Assembly (NCBI GenBank): GCA_009363875.1
Contig: CM018690.1
Location: 37,515,445 to 37,579,444, forward strand
DNA: 64,000 nt
Direction of reading: 5' to 3'
Origin: Mikania micrantha
Taxonomy: Eukaryota; Streptophyta; Magnoliopsida; Asterales; Asteraceae
Position numbers and translations under genes: made by a program. The notes under the pieces were generated by a model that searched no databases, was not told where the DNA came from, and worked only from the letters and a program-made list of their open reading frames with translations. This document shows, piece by piece, positions 22,555 through 34,307 of the stretch. Position 1 is the stretch's first letter. Each line of letters starts with the position of its first letter.

Positions 22555-22765
22555 TTCGCGTACCGCCAAGGCTTCAAAAGTGAGGTCTTGGCGTACCGCG
22601 ATGATTATTTTAATCGGATTGCTTCCCGAAACATGCCGCGTACTGCCAAGGCTGGGGTGTTCTTCCATCGCGTACTGCGAAGGATTTCGGGAATTTCAAA
22701 ATCTCCCGCTCACCAGTCGCGTACCGCCAAGGCCCAATCCAGGGCCCTTGGCGTACCGCGACGCC
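22555..22765. repeat. Inverted and direct repeats of GCGTACCGC
   Basis: CGCGTACCGCCAAGG or near variants start about 22557, 22637, 22669 and 22718. The reverse form CTTGGCGTACCGCG starts about 22587 and 22747. This GC-rich block lies just upstream of the minus-strand TATA box in the U3 part of the solo LTR, so it could be an array of transcription-factor sites. Confidence 0.6.
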
Positions 22766-23117
22766 CTCCGGACTAGCCCAATCGGCCCAATCTTTGTCGC
22801 GTTTTTCGACTGTTTCGCATTTACGGTCACCGTTTCTTGGCTCATCGTCGTTGTTTAACTTATTGTAAGTTTCGTAGGGCTTAGTTATAGTTCATTTGAA
22901 TTGTTGTTCGTTTATTTCACCAACGTTCGTTAAACAAGACACGTGTGTGCGGTTTCCGATAATTTCTCGAATTATTGTTTTGTTGTTCATGTTTGGACTG
23001 TTGTGCCATGTGTCACGCTAAATTATCTAATTCTAGTGCCACGTAAGTAATAATAATATTATATATTATTAAAATAAATGGAATGCTGACCTAGAAAATA
23101 CGAGGTGTCACAAAAAA

Positions 23118-24272
23118 AATATAAGAAAAACCAAAAGCGAAATCACAAGCTAAGGTGTGTTTACGAAATTCATTATGTACATAGAATAGACTTACAAAGT
23201 TACAAAGAATCGGTTCTAGAGATCGAAGTATATATAAAAAACGGTTATATAATAGGCAAATGTTATAAAGTCGGTGTTTGTCTCAATATTTTTAATAACA
23301 ACATGTCATCGTTGGTCGATATAACTGACAATTTTATTATATTTTTATTAATTAATAAAAGACAACTATTGTAAAAAATCAGATCATATATAATTTTGAT
23401 TAATCTTTATATCAAAATGATTATATTTTTTCTAAGTAGAAAAAGTTTGCGCAAGGTCTGAAGAGTGGCCAAAAGAAATAAACCATGCAAAAAGATAAAA
23501 ATAAAAAAGGTTATATAAGTTGGAGCTGAACTTGAGTTTAGGAGCACTATAAAAAGGAAGAAAAAAAGATGTATTGCGAAGGAGTTGAACACACAACCTC
23601 CCGTATAAAAAACTACATGCTCTACTAGTCAAACCAATGCAACAATCACATCATGGTAAGAAATATATAATCTAGTTGTATATACCCTTATTTAGAATCC
23701 CCGACACTTCTAAATAAGGGTATATAAATATGTTTATTTATCACTTATACACTAATCTATCATTTTTGTTATAACATATGTATATATAATTAAATTTTTT
23801 GCGTAAATTTTTTATGAAACTATTTAATTTTTTATACATTTTCTAACTCAAATGTTTCATTTATCATTTAGAGTTATTTATTTACTTGCTTAATATCTTA
23901 GCTAAACATATTTATCATGAAAGTCATACTTTATATTTTTATGGACTTGGTATAACATCTCTTGAGAACATTTAATTTTTATGATTTTGTGATGGAGCGT
24001 ATCAACATCTACTACCAAAACAATTTAAACTTTTTATAGTAGAAGTCTATGTTTGATTAGTTTATAAAACATGTTTGAAATATTGATTTTAAGTACTACT
24101 CTCATATTTTTTCTAACATGACTATTGACTATCTTTATCTTTAACTTATTAAAGAACCATGCAAGTTTAATACGTATATATGAAAAATATTTTCTTTTGG
24201 GTACTAAATGTTCGCACGTGTACTTATTATTCATTGATAATTTTTATTTATTTGACCCGTTAAAACTTAGAC
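23118..24272. other. Intergenic DNA with tRNA-like remnant
   Basis: No gene. At 23570-23650 the minus strand holds a tRNA-like stretch with GTGTTCAACTCC (B-box-like) and GACTAGTAGAGCATG (A-box-like), probably a SINE or tRNA remnant. Confidence 0.4.
23679..23726. repeat. Perfect 19-bp inverted repeat, 10-nt loop
   Basis: TATATACCCTTATTTAGAA (23679-23697) and its exact complement (23708-23726) are separated by TCCCCGACAC. It could be the core of a tiny MITE or a hairpin-forming site. No flanking duplication was found. Confidence 0.7.
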
Positions 24273-24280
24273 GTCTAACT

Positions 24281-24689
24281 CATGTCTGGCAAAATGGTTG
24301 GGTTAGGTTGGGTAACGGATAAAACGGGTGCTGGTTAGCATGGGTGCGGGTCAAGACGGGTTGTAAGCAAAATCCGTTTGGGTTTAAACAGTCGTTTTTA
24401 AAAAAAAAATCAATTTCGCTCAGGTTAAAATGAGTCATAACTAAACAAATAATTTATTTGAATAATTTTTAATTATTTTCTCATTAAATATATTATTGAT
24501 CATTTATCCATTGAAATTCATTATGTTCACATACTTTTTAAGTTATCCATCTTGGTCCGTTTTGTGTTAAGGTATTACTCACCTCAACTCATACTATGTT
24601 ATAATGTTACTCATTTCAACCCAAAATGCAACAAATGTTTACCCAATTCTATCCATTTATCTTGTTATGAATCAATATTGCCAGGTATA
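24281..24689. mobile_element. Decayed hAT-like element
   Basis: The ends CATGTCTGGCAAAATGG and ATTGCCAGGTATA are inverted (CTGGCAA/TTGCCAG). Flanking 8-bp sequences GTCTAACT and GTCTAGCT differ at one base. The left interior is rich in GGGTTGGGT repeats. Confidence 0.5.
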
Positions 24690-24790
24690 GTCTAGCTCAT
24701 CTTGACAAACAATTTATACCCACTTCGGAGTCGGGTGTAACTGAGCCCACATCATAAAAATAGTAACAATCTTTTACTTAGTGGCATGAG

Positions 24791-24977
24791 CATTGGCGAA
24801 GCTTTTCAAGGCCTCGAGAGCTGCCCCTTTTTTCTATTCATAGTGTTAATTTTTTAATCGAAATTTTATTTTTAGTTAAAACTAGAGGTTTCGCCCTTTC
24901 ATCGCTTCAAAATATTAACAAGTATTCTGGTCTTGTAAATTTCACCCCCTTTTCAAGACGCTCAAGATTCTTCATTA
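24791..24977 (+). mobile_element. hAT-like MITE, CATTGGCGAAGC family, copy 1
   Basis: 187 bp beginning CATTGGCGAAGC, with near-matching 8-bp flanks GGCATGAG and GACATGAG. The interior (CATAGTGTTAATTTTT and a TTCGCCCTTTC block) matches the copies at 25909-26100 (reverse) and 41137. Confidence 0.55.
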
Positions 24978-24985
24978 GACATGAG

Positions 24986-25403
24986 AAACCAGAAACCTTG
25001 GATATGATAATTATAGTAGTATAAATTTAATTTAACCCATAACAATTTGTAAATGTAAAATAATATTTAAATCTAAAAGAATACATTTATTACTTTTACC
25101 AGATATCTTGTGATACATGCACATATATATGATTGGTCGTGGTTGGTCGGTTTTCGCTTTTGTCGCTTATGTTTGTTTATTTATAGTTTCCTCCACATAA
25201 AATGAAACGTCCTTATAAATAACACGTAACGATTTTTATTTTCAAATTTGCATTGGCTTTTTTATGCTAATCAATTTTTCTTAACAAGTTTCTATCCTAA
25301 CTTTATTCTTAGAGATTTTCAAACTAAATTACGTCTGTATTCTCGTGTTAACCTATAATCATTTTAAAAGACAAAATTGTTACCAAATTGGCTATTTTAA
25401 CTA
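24986..25403. other. AT-rich intergenic DNA
   Basis: No gene or bounded element seen. Confidence 0.4.
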
Positions 25404-25406
25404 TTA

Positions 25407-25657
25407 GGCTATCCACAGCGGTCATCCCACTGAAAATCTTTCCCCACCGAAATTTCCTGCCATGTCATCACCCGACTGAAAACACTTTCCCACTATTACA
25501 TTGGACCAATCAGAAAGCGAGAAAGATAGCGGGGAGCGGAGGCCGTGGAAGGGCTTTGGGCGGGAGCCACTGAAGGGGGGAGGGGCGGTGTTCCCGCTCT
25601 TGGCCGCTGAAGTGGGCAACCCCGCGGGAGGGGGCGGGGGAACCACTGTGGGCGGTC
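25407..25657. mobile_element. PIF/Harbinger-like MITE, GC-rich
   Basis: 251 bp between TTA duplications (25404-25406 and 25658-25660). Imperfect terminal inverted repeats: GGCTATCCACAGCGG against GACCGCCCACAGTGG read from the other end. TTA duplication and such ends fit PIF/Harbinger. The interior is far more GC-rich than its surroundings. The ORFs covering it are not genes. Confidence 0.7.
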
Positions 25658-25908
25658 TTAGTATGCGAATTACAAGGCCACCATCATTTTGCCTTCAGCA
25701 GTATTATATTGGTTTAATGTTATGTTTTAATACCCCGCTCGTCCTTCTTCTTTAATAATAAGCTGAAAACCACACAATTAAGTGACGGTTTGGTTCATTA
25801 AATGTTGTATTAGTTCTAAATAATCTATATACTATTCAAATATTAATAGTTAAAAGGTTGTATAACTGATTTAGATGTATTTTTTTGTGAAACAACAATT
25901 GCAACATC

Positions 25909-26100
25909 CAGTGGCAGAGCTTGAACATTTTGAAAGATCGTGGAAATTTACGGGACTAATAATACATGTTAATTTTTTAAAGTGAGGGGGCAAAACCACA
26001 ATTTTTAACTACAATTAACCTTTCAACAGAAAAATTAACACTACGGGCTAAAAAAGAGGGGGCGGCCAAATACCCCTACCTTATAGAAGATTCGCCAATG
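25909..26100 (-). mobile_element. hAT-like MITE, CATTGGCGAAGC family, copy 2
   Basis: Ends CAGTGGCAGAGC and GATTCGCCAATG are inverted repeats. The 8-bp flanks GCAACATC and AGAACATC match at six positions. Read on minus it aligns with copy 1 throughout. A ~20-bp direct duplication (CCAATGAGAACATC) follows at 26094-26135. Confidence 0.55.
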
Positions 26101-26135
26101 AGAACATCTAACATCCAATGAGAACATCTAACATC

Positions 26136-26761
26136 TGGTCGATTTAGATGCAAGTTATGTAACATGTATCTTAATAAAATCATTAAAATGGTATGAAACA
26201 ACTTTTAAAATATTTTGAAAAGCTTAAAACCAATGTTATTTTTGTAATTATACGAGAGTCGGTGCAGAAATAAATAATAAAAGTAGAATATAACGATGGA
26301 AGATAAGTTGTATAATAATTGGCCGACCAAATGACCTGTAATTTAAAAAGTAATTGTAGATGTAAACTTTATTTTTGCAAAATTCAAACCTACCAGTAGT
26401 CCAGTATGAACTATGAAGTGAGCATTTAATTTGGCTAGTGAGCACCCACTCGTTCACCGTTTGAGTTAATTTCGCACATGAAGCATTTGCATACAAAGCG
26501 TGTAAAAAAATTTGATTTATTTTAGAAACCTATATGTAATTATAAAAAACTCTAAAAAAAGAAATTAAACAAAAGAACTGTAGCGTTTATGGAAAAACTA
26601 AAAAAAGTAAAAAACACCTATTTTTTGTATTAGATATTTATTTTCTTGCATTGATTTTTTTTTTTGCATTGTATTATTTTGTACGGGAGTTTTTATGCTA
26701 GATTTTTATTTTTTTTAATTGATTTTTGTTTTTTAAAGGATTTTTTTTTAAATGCAAAATT
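26136..26761. other. AT-rich intergenic DNA
   Basis: No gene seen. The 82-codon minus ORF near 26300 has no recognisable domain. Confidence 0.4.
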
Positions 26762-26770
26762 TTGTTTTTA

Positions 26771-27048
26771 GAGTTAAATGTCATTTTAGTCTTTGTGGTT
26801 TGACAACTTTTGTCATTTTAGTCCCTGTGGTTTGAATTTTGCCATTTTGGTCACTATGGTTTCATTTTATTGTCATTTTCATCCCTATGGTTTGATAAAT
26901 TTTGCCATTTTAGTCCAAAATTTTAAATTCAATTGGACTAAAATGGCAATAAAATGGAAACCATAGGGATGAAAATGGCAATAAAATGAAACCATAGTGA
27001 CCAAAATGGCAAAATTCAAACCACAGGGACTAAAATGGCATTTAACTC
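26771..27048. mobile_element. Mutator-type foldback MITE
   Basis: 278 bp. Terminal inverted repeats begin GAGTTAAATGTCATTTTAGT with one mismatch in 21 bp, and almost the whole element pairs with itself. A perfect 9-bp duplication TTGTTTTTA (26762-26770 and 27049-27057) is the size made by Mutator-like transposases. Repeated modules of the form TTTTGGTC..GTGGTTT fill both arms. An older relative is at about 52630-52890. Confidence 0.85.
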
Positions 27049-27057
27049 TTGTTTTTA

Positions 27058-27759
27058 ATATATGCTCCCTGCATGTTTATGATTAGCAGTAGCTTTGAAC
27101 TAGAAAAAAAGGTAGCCGATTGAAGGAGGTTGAGAGAGGTATGGGTAGTCGGTTGTTGGAGGATGAAAGAAATGAAAGATACCCGGTTCTTGATTTCGTG
27201 ATTTTGAAGAAATTAGGGCATGGATCACGTACTCTGTCCATTGTGAAATTGTATATGTGTTGTTATTATTCGTTTGATGAGTTATAGCTATATAAATATA
27301 TATATTGACACCAGTTATTGTAACCGAATATTGACACTAGTGTTTGTAACCAACATTAGGATTATGATCGATCTCTACCGTTGGATTATCTTAAACAAAG
27401 ATATGGGCTATTTGAAATAGGTGGTTACGATGGTTCCATTTGATTTTTGATGATTACTACGATTTGCGATGGCTAGTCTGTTATATGGAGGTTGCCGACA
27501 TTTATAGCGGTTACATAACGATTTCAGACGATTGTTGTTGTTTACAACGATGATGGGGTTATGGCATTTTCCGACGGTTTCATGGTTTTCTGATGGTTAC
27601 ATTGGTTTTTGGCATTTAGGTGACAATTTCTATCGTTATTTGCATGGTTATTGATTTTATTTGCTTTTTTTATATAGATGGTTTTTTTGCTAACTTAGGA
27701 GTTATACTTTAATTTTTAAACTAATATTGCTTTTGTTTAAAACATAATTCATAGACTAA
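27058..27759. other. Intergenic DNA with weak GGTTACGATGG-like repeats
   Basis: No gene. About 27370-27650 has loosely repeated GATGGTT/ACGATTT words without a fixed period. Confidence 0.35.
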
Positions 27760-28089
27760 TCTATCTCTATATTTACCTACTCTAATAAAAGAGTATTTTT
27801 ATGAGACACTTGTCATGTTCTGGTTAAATCTGAACAAGTTTTCCCGCCTCTCTCTTCTAATAAATACTATTAATTTTAGTAATTAACTTATATAATTAAA
27901 TATTAAAAAAATATAATTTTTCTTCAAATAATTTACTAATATGTTAAAATTTAATAAACAATAAGAATAATTTAATTATATCTTATCCTGAATATAATTT
28001 TATAATTGTTAAATATTTATTATTATTTAATGCTAATGAATAATATATTCTATAATCCAACCCGTGTAATTCACGGGATTTTATGCTAG
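27760..28089 (+). mobile_element. Complete short Helitron
   Basis: 330 bp. Starts TCTATCTCTATATTTACC after A, and ends CTAG|T (28086-28089), with a perfect hairpin CCCGTGTAATTCACGGG just upstream. It shares its start and interior with the element at 47-360. Non-coding and non-autonomous. Confidence 0.75.
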
Positions 28090-28219
28090 TATACTAATAA
28101 ATCAAAATAATTGTGTACACTTATCACAATTTTAGATCACCTATATTTTGGTTTTTTCGCTTCTCTCTCCTATTTAATTATCTATATTTATTATTTAGTT
28201 AGGAATTAAGGATTATAAT
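28090..28219. other. Left flank of solo LTR, likely Helitron sequence
   Basis: AT-rich sequence with CGCTTCTCTCTCC as in nearby Helitrons. With 31616-32081 it may be one Helitron split by the solo LTR. Confidence 0.35.
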
Positions 28220-30129
28220 TGTCACACCCCCTGCGCCGCGTGCGGAATCCACGGCGTGGTGACGATCGAGAGTTGAATCATGCACAAGTATTGAATAAGA
28301 ACAACCACAATGCATTACTAGATTTCAAAATGTTTAGACCATTGTTTAGTTACAGACATTCTGTCTATCTATCAGAAGAATGACAACTACAGACCCAAAA
28401 TATAGTTTACAAAATAAGACTTCAAACAAGACAATTAAACAATCAGGATTTAGTGTGTATCTAATCCATCCTAGCTTGTTTCTTCATCTTGTTCTATCTT
28501 AAACGGTCTCCTTAGTTGTCCTTTAGAATGTCTTAAACCTGATTACCTGAAATACGTGAAAAGTAACTGTCAACTACAAAAGTAGTTGGTAAGAACAATA
28601 GGTTTAACAGTTGTAAATATGAATTTGCATTGTAAGGCATATGAATAAACAATGATTTAAAAGACATGGATGGTTGCAACCCAAACTAACATCAAGTATG
28701 TAAAATGTGTCCAAACAATCATCAGACTGTTTGCTAGAGAACCAACATATATTCAAGTCCCAAACTACGTCTGGAGTTAGAAAATTTGTCAGTAACATTG
28801 ATAAAACCATTCGTAACCAAATCCTGCAGTTGGCTTATAAAACCAATTTAAAAGCTAACTGCAGAACTAGGTCTGCCCAATTGTGTCCGCTTTCCCTTGT
28901 TGTGATCACCCAGTACTAACGCTAAATGAATATGTAACTTGATGTGTTTATAAGTTTGTTCACAACGATGAACACCGTGCTTTTGAAACCTTGAATTGAA
29001 ACCCTTTGATTGAATGCCTTATTTGAATACCATGATTTGAAAACCATTGAATGAATACCATGAATTGAAAGTCTTGTTTGAATACCATAAAGAAAACTAT
29101 CGGTTGAATACCTTGTTTGAAATCTTTGATTTAATACATAAAACAGCATCCTTGTATAGTAACAAGGTTTAAAACATATTGTTTACAAAAACACGAGTTT
29201 AAAGTAATTGAGTTTATAAAGTCCATTATTTAAAAGTGTTTATCATTTATAAACCCATTTGAGTAAAAACTGATATAAAATAGTTTAAAGAACCTTTATA
29301 AAACCTTTTTAAAAAAAATGTTTAACAGTTGATATAATCCTTTAAAACATTTGATGAATCCATTAAATTTGTACAGTGAACTTGTAATATTGGCAAAATA
29401 ACTTAAATCCTGCATCATGAAATATGATTGAAATAAGAGTATTTGATCACGTGTTCCACCCCAAAACCGTTGTAAAACAGTAAAAGAGGGGCTAAAGTTC
29501 TCACCTGTCTGCAGTAGACTCTGAACTATAATAAGTAGCAAGTAGCAAACAAAACTTCTAACTGGTTCCTATATCATTGTAATCATACATAAGATATAAG
29601 ATTTATGATTGTGTAGACTTTTATTCATTGATTGACTTGTGTTAACTTGAACTTGATTAGCCTTTTGAATTACTTGTTCTCATGTTTAGAAATGTTGTGT
29701 GAATTTGAATATCTTGATTGATTTACTTGATCGATAACTGATTCTTGAAACAAAATGTGTCATGTTCTTTTATGCACAACTTGTGCACATAAAATAACAA
29801 GTGTTGATGATTTTTTATAACCATTGTTTAACATGTAATTGAAGATATGTTAAAGTGTTTTAGACCCTTGTGATTATGACTTGATCTCATAATTAGGTTA
29901 AATTAACTTAACTAACAAGATCAATTCATAACTACTTTCTTAAGCCCATGTAACCATAGTGGGCTTAATCAAAGGCCATGGGCCTCTTAAGTAGACATGG
30001 GCCAATTGAATGCCTTATTAGGCCAAGTCATAGTTCATTGGGCCGATATAACTCAATTGGGCTTGGTTTAATCTATTGGGCCGGTTGCTACTGAAGTTGG
30101 TCCGAATAGAATTGAGTTGGGCCGAAACA

Positions 30130-30520
30130 AATCATGGCTTCCACACCATGGCAGCGAACCTATAGGCTGCCATGGTTGAAGGTTCGGCATATTGATCAAC
30201 GAACCATGCAAGGTTCGGCCAGGGGATGGTTCGCCAGTTGCATGAAGGTTCGCGGGCTACTGCAATGGTTCGGTTGCAATTAGGTTCGTCTAGGGTTCGG
30301 TGTCTATGATCATCAATAGGGTTCGTGAACAAGGGTTCGGCCAAGTGCCATGCAAGGTTCGTTCACCTAAGCTATGACGCATGCAGGTTCGCGACTAGTG
30401 AGCACCTAGGTTCGTCAACTCTAACCAAGGTTCGTGATGGTTCGTGAGGTCGCTGGTTCGGCAAAGGCTCGCCAAGACACAAGAAGGTTCGGCCATGGCT
30501 TCATAGGGTTCGGCTGTGAA
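30130..30520 (-). repeat. Field of CCGAACC motifs in LTR leader
   Basis: GGTTCG or GGTTCGG (CCGAACC on minus) recurs about twenty times at irregular 15-30 bp spacing, downstream of the TATA box, so probably within the transcribed leader. The same layout is at 57540-58095. Confidence 0.6.
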
Positions 30521-30934
30521 ACCTCCTAAGCGAACCTGTACCTGTGTCATCACCATCATCGAATACAAACTGTTCCAGGTCGGTGTACACCATACGAATA
30601 ACCCAGAACCACAATCGAGTGCATATGGTTTGAAATGAAAAGGAGAGAACCGGCTAAGTGTCGTGTTTGAACACCACACAACCAAAACCCTATTTTCGTG
30701 AATATTCATGCATCAATACCTCGATTTTGATCGGACAAATCTCCAGATCAGTTGTACTTTCGTGTAGGGAATGTCGAGAGCTTCGCGTTGACACCAAGAA
30801 CACCCAAATCCGTGGAGAAACGAAGGAGATTCAAGGATTTTAGTGGTGATTTCTAGTACGAGAAATGAAATCCGAATATCTTAGAGAGGAAGGGTTTGGG
30901 CTGGAATAAATGAGAGGAAACACCTCATTTGGTG

Positions 30935-30942
30935 TTTATATA
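30935..30942 (-). promoter_or_regulatory. LTR TATA box
   Basis: TATATAAA on minus, followed within 5 bp by a stem-loop (AAATGAG...CTCATTT, 30908-30930). The same arrangement is at 57257-57292. Confidence 0.55.
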
Positions 30943-31620
30943 CTCTCTTGGTATTCGAGTTCGTTTCGTTTGCTCAGTTCGCGTTTTCGTCGCGTAACGC
31001 GCATTCTACGCGGTAATAAATTAAAAGAATTATTATTCTCATCATTTTGATGAGTTTCAAAATTGTAAAAATGTAAAATAATATATTTTACTTATTTTTA
31101 CTGTTCGCTCGTTGTTAGATCGTTAAACATATACAATTACGTGTATACCCGCAATCGCGTACGTTTTTCGATCGTATTATTTATTTATTGTTGTTTAATC
31201 ATAATTATAAGTTCAACATTCGTATCGTTATGGATCGTCACCCATAATTATATTCAGTCTCGCTTACGTATTACGATTTTTGTTTATTTAATTCGTTTGT
31301 CATACTATTCGTCTAAACACTACGCACTAACATTATCCCATTACACCGAACGCAGTATATGTATAGGGCATATCCCAGAGTCCAGCTACCTGCCTTATCT
31401 GACGCCGTCCCACCACTGTTTCGATATAATACGATACTGTTCTTGCTTAGCGAAATCGACTGTAAATAAATAATACATACTTGTTCCTATTAATTAAGAT
31501 TCTATCACACACAAACACAAACATGAACATATGAATCACATTGACTGATTGGACATGAATACACATTGTTCTGACACTGTTTACGACTACCATGACTAAA
31601 TGTACAGATGTTACAATAAT

Positions 31621-32081
31621 AATTAATATACTATGAATTAATTATATTTAAAATATATTATATTTAAAATAATTAATAATTAAAATATATTATATTGAAA
31701 TATAAAAAGTAAGTAATTTTTAAAAATCCAAGTTATATATATTAATATAAATTTTAGTTAAAGTTAATTTAATGTGTTAAAAGGAGAATAAATATACTTT
31801 AAATAAATTATTTATGAATTACATTACGTAAAAATATTAACACATTGTTAAAAAAATTAAAATTAAAACATAATTTATAATTATTACATCAAATGTTTTA
31901 AACATATTTTGAAGACTACATGCATTAACAAATATCATATTTTATTCTACCTTTGTTAACATGAATTTAGTAAAACTTTGCAATGTACATTCTTTTTAAT
32001 TGCATAACTTTTTGTCAATAGATTTGTATATATAACATATTATTTTTTTCAACCCGTGTAATACACGAGATTATAACCTAG
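31621..32081 (+). mobile_element. Helitron 3' portion
   Basis: AT-rich sequence ending in hairpin CCCGTGTAATACACGAG and CTAG (32078-32081) followed by T. The 5' part probably lies at ~28090-28219, on the other side of the solo LTR. Confidence 0.5.
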
Positions 32082-32163
32082 TTTTATTATAAATTAAAAT
32101 AAACTAGTTATGGTCGTGATGGTTAAATATATATATATATATATTATATATATATATATATGT

Positions 32164-32414
32164 ATGGATTGAATCCTATGAAAACCCAACCTTAGATAGA
32201 AAACCCTTAAACCCTATGTGAGCCACTCATTTGGAATCTTGAAAATCAATATGTGGTCCAATTTAAACCTGAATAAAAAATTAGATTTTGAATAAACAAA
32301 TCATTTTTAATGTGGGTTAATGTGAACCACATATTTATTTTCAATATTTCAAATGAGTGGCTCACATAGGGTTTAAGAGTTTTCTCTCTAATGTTGGGTT
32401 TTCATTGGATTCAA

Positions 32415-32419
<5 letters not shown>
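32164..32419. mobile_element. Foldback MITE in TA repeats
   Basis: 256 bp. Ends ATGGATTGAATCCTATGAAAA and its near complement pair. Both arms carry TGAGCCACTCATTT/AAATGAGTGGCTCA. Flanked by long (TA)n. Confidence 0.7.
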
Positions 32420-32445
<26 letters not shown>

Positions 32446-32449
<4 letters not shown>

Positions 32450-33783
32450 AGTGGAATTTTTGATAACCCTTAAATATTGTTACAACCCATTAACTCAATC
32501 TCATTGAATCTAACTTTTGATCTAATGGTTGATATTATTTACACATTAAAAAAATATTTTATATTTGGTTTAAATGAGAAAAGGGCATGATAGTCATTTT
32601 ACCTGTGTAAGTTTACCCCTCATCTTTTTTAAACATTATTAACTTTTTTATAATATATTATTTTTAAAAAAAAATTGCACCATTATACTCGTCTCATTTT
32701 TCTCTTTAATTCTGTTATAGTCTCGACTACATTTTTTTTACTTTTTTTAGATGCCTATATTTACATCATTGTAAGGAGCTTAAAGATAGCAAATTAATTA
32801 AAAAAATTTTCTAACAATGGTAAATTACAGTAATGTAACAAAAATGAAGTAATGTAACACAAATGAAATAATTTACAATGTCATAATTAACGGTGACGTA
32901 ACACATTATTTTATTTTTTTCTCTAACAATGATAATTACAATGATAAATTACAGTGATGTAATAAAACACATTATTTTGATTTTTTTCTCTCATATTGAT
33001 AATTATAGTGATATAATTTATCATTGTTCGAAAAAAATTTAAACTAATTTGTTATCAATGTAAATTACATCACTGTAATTTAAATCAAATTCACCGAAAA
33101 AAACTGAAACCGAATTTTACGTCAATGTAAATTACATCACGATAAATTAAGTCAATGTAAATTACATCACTGTAATTTATCATTTTTTAAAAAATTTCAA
33201 ATAAATTTGTTATATTTAAGGTAGTTACAATGATGTAAATATAGGCTCGTTACAAATTAGGAATGAGCAAAAAGCCAAAAAAAACCGAACCGAATTAACC
33301 GAAAAAACCGAAGCGGAACCGAATTAACCGAAAAAACCGAACCGGAACCGAATTAACCGGAAAAAACCGAAACCAAATTTTACGTCAATGTAAATTATAT
33401 CACGGTAAATTATGTCAATGTAAATTACAGCACTGTAATTTATCATTGTTAGAAAAAATTTTAAATAAAGTTGTTATATTTAACCTTACAATGATGTAAA
33501 TATAAGGCATATAAAAAAAGTAACAAAAAATTAGTCGAGACTATAACGGAACTAAAGAGAAAAATGAGACGAATATAATGGTGCAATTTTTTTAAAAGAA
33601 TAATATATTATAAAAAAGTTATTAATGTTTAAAAAAAAGAAGGGGGGAAATTTTATAAAAGTAAAAAGGCTATGATGCCCTTTTTGATATTTTAATGAAA
33701 AGCTTATGTGTAAAGTTATTATTGGCTGAAATGGGTTATGTAGTTGTAGCAAAAAAAGAGGGTTATTTTTTATACCCTTCCCT
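32446..33783. mobile_element. Large foldback element in TA repeats
   Basis: About 1.34 kb whose two halves are inverted copies: AGGGAGTGGAATTTTTGATA at left against TAGGGAAGGGTATAAAAAAT read from the right. Inner arms share TAGTCTCGACTA and TTTACATCATTGTAA. The centre repeats a short GTAAATTACATCACTGTAATTT-like palindrome several times and a tandem AACCGAATTAACCG block (33275-33370). No transposase. Same TA flanks as its neighbour. Confidence 0.7.
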
Positions 33784-34066
33784 ATATATATATATATATA
33801 TATATATATTGAACATCAAACGTGGTCACTTGGGATCACTCTTTCGTATGAAGAACAAAGTGTGGTGACTTGATTAGCCGTTCAGAAGGAAACATACAAC
33901 AAGAAAATCCTCCTGGTTCAACTCAAAACAATTTTTGGTTCTAGGTGAGACTTTAAAAAAAACCTCTTGTAAAAAAGTTAAAAGGTAACTATGCTAGAAG
34001 TCCTTTAATCACGCTGGCTATACATATAAATGAAGAATATGATAGTCATTTATAGAATGAATGGTA

Positions 34067-34288
34067 ACCAAGGGCTTCTAGCCTAATGGTTACCCCCTTG
34101 ACTTCCCTATGGGAGGTCTTGGGTTCGAATCCGGGCTAAGGCATATTTGCTGAAGCAAGGTCAGGGGGTTTACCCAGTTGTGGGGTTCCTCCTGGGGTGG
34201 GCTCGGGCATACGCCCCAGAGCGTCAAATCCGAGGGGACGGTTGAAATCCCGTCTTGAGTGTCGTTGTACCAAGCCGTTCAAAAAAAA
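34067..34288 (+). mobile_element. tRNA-derived SINE with 19-bp target duplication
   Basis: 222 bp with A box TAGCCTAATGG (34079-34089), B box GGTTCGAATCC (34122-34132), body, GCCGTTC and an A9 tail. Perfect 19-bp duplications ATTTATAGAATGAATGGTA at 34048-34066 and 34289-34307 show a recent L1-type insertion. RNA polymerase III could transcribe it from the internal boxes. Confidence 0.92.
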
Positions 34289-34307
34289 ATTTATAGAATG
34301 AATGGTA

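Larger units (their letters stand above)
20000..23112 (-). mobile_element. Solo LTR of a large gypsy element (minus)
   Basis: 3113 bp bounded on plus by TGTCACGCCCCC and GGTGTCACA, i.e. TGTGACACC...GGGGGCGTGACA on minus, the same end style as the intact element here. Flanking 5-bp repeats AAAAA are at 19995-19999 and 23113-23117. There is no internal coding region, so it arose by LTR-LTR recombination. A TATA box (TTTATAAAA on minus) lies at 22526-22534. Upstream of it is a cluster of GCGTACCGC motifs (22557-22765). Toward the LTR 3' side is a ~150-bp tandem repeat with small palindromes (about 21117-21870). Confidence 0.85.
28220..31615 (-). mobile_element. Solo LTR of a large gypsy element (minus)
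   Basis: 3396 bp. On minus it runs from TGTAACATCTG to GGGGGTGTGACA. Five-bp duplications ATAAT are at 28215-28219 and 31616-31620. In minus-strand order: start at 31615; TATA box (plus TTTATATA, 30935-30942) followed by a small hairpin (30908-30930); a field of CCGAACC motifs (30130-30520); TTGGGCC motifs (29995-30120); degenerate TTGAATACC repeats (28975-29150). It is of the same family as the LTR at 56460. All ORFs inside are chance. Confidence 0.85.

Noticed and set aside
25422..25755. Overlapping 74-84-residue Gly/Pro-rich ORFs
   Set aside because: They cover a GC-rich MITE (25407-25657) and have no domain.
30130..30709. Minus ORFs of 70 and 104 residues in the CCGAACC field
   Set aside because: Repeat-derived frames in a solo LTR leader; the related LTR does not keep the same frames open.
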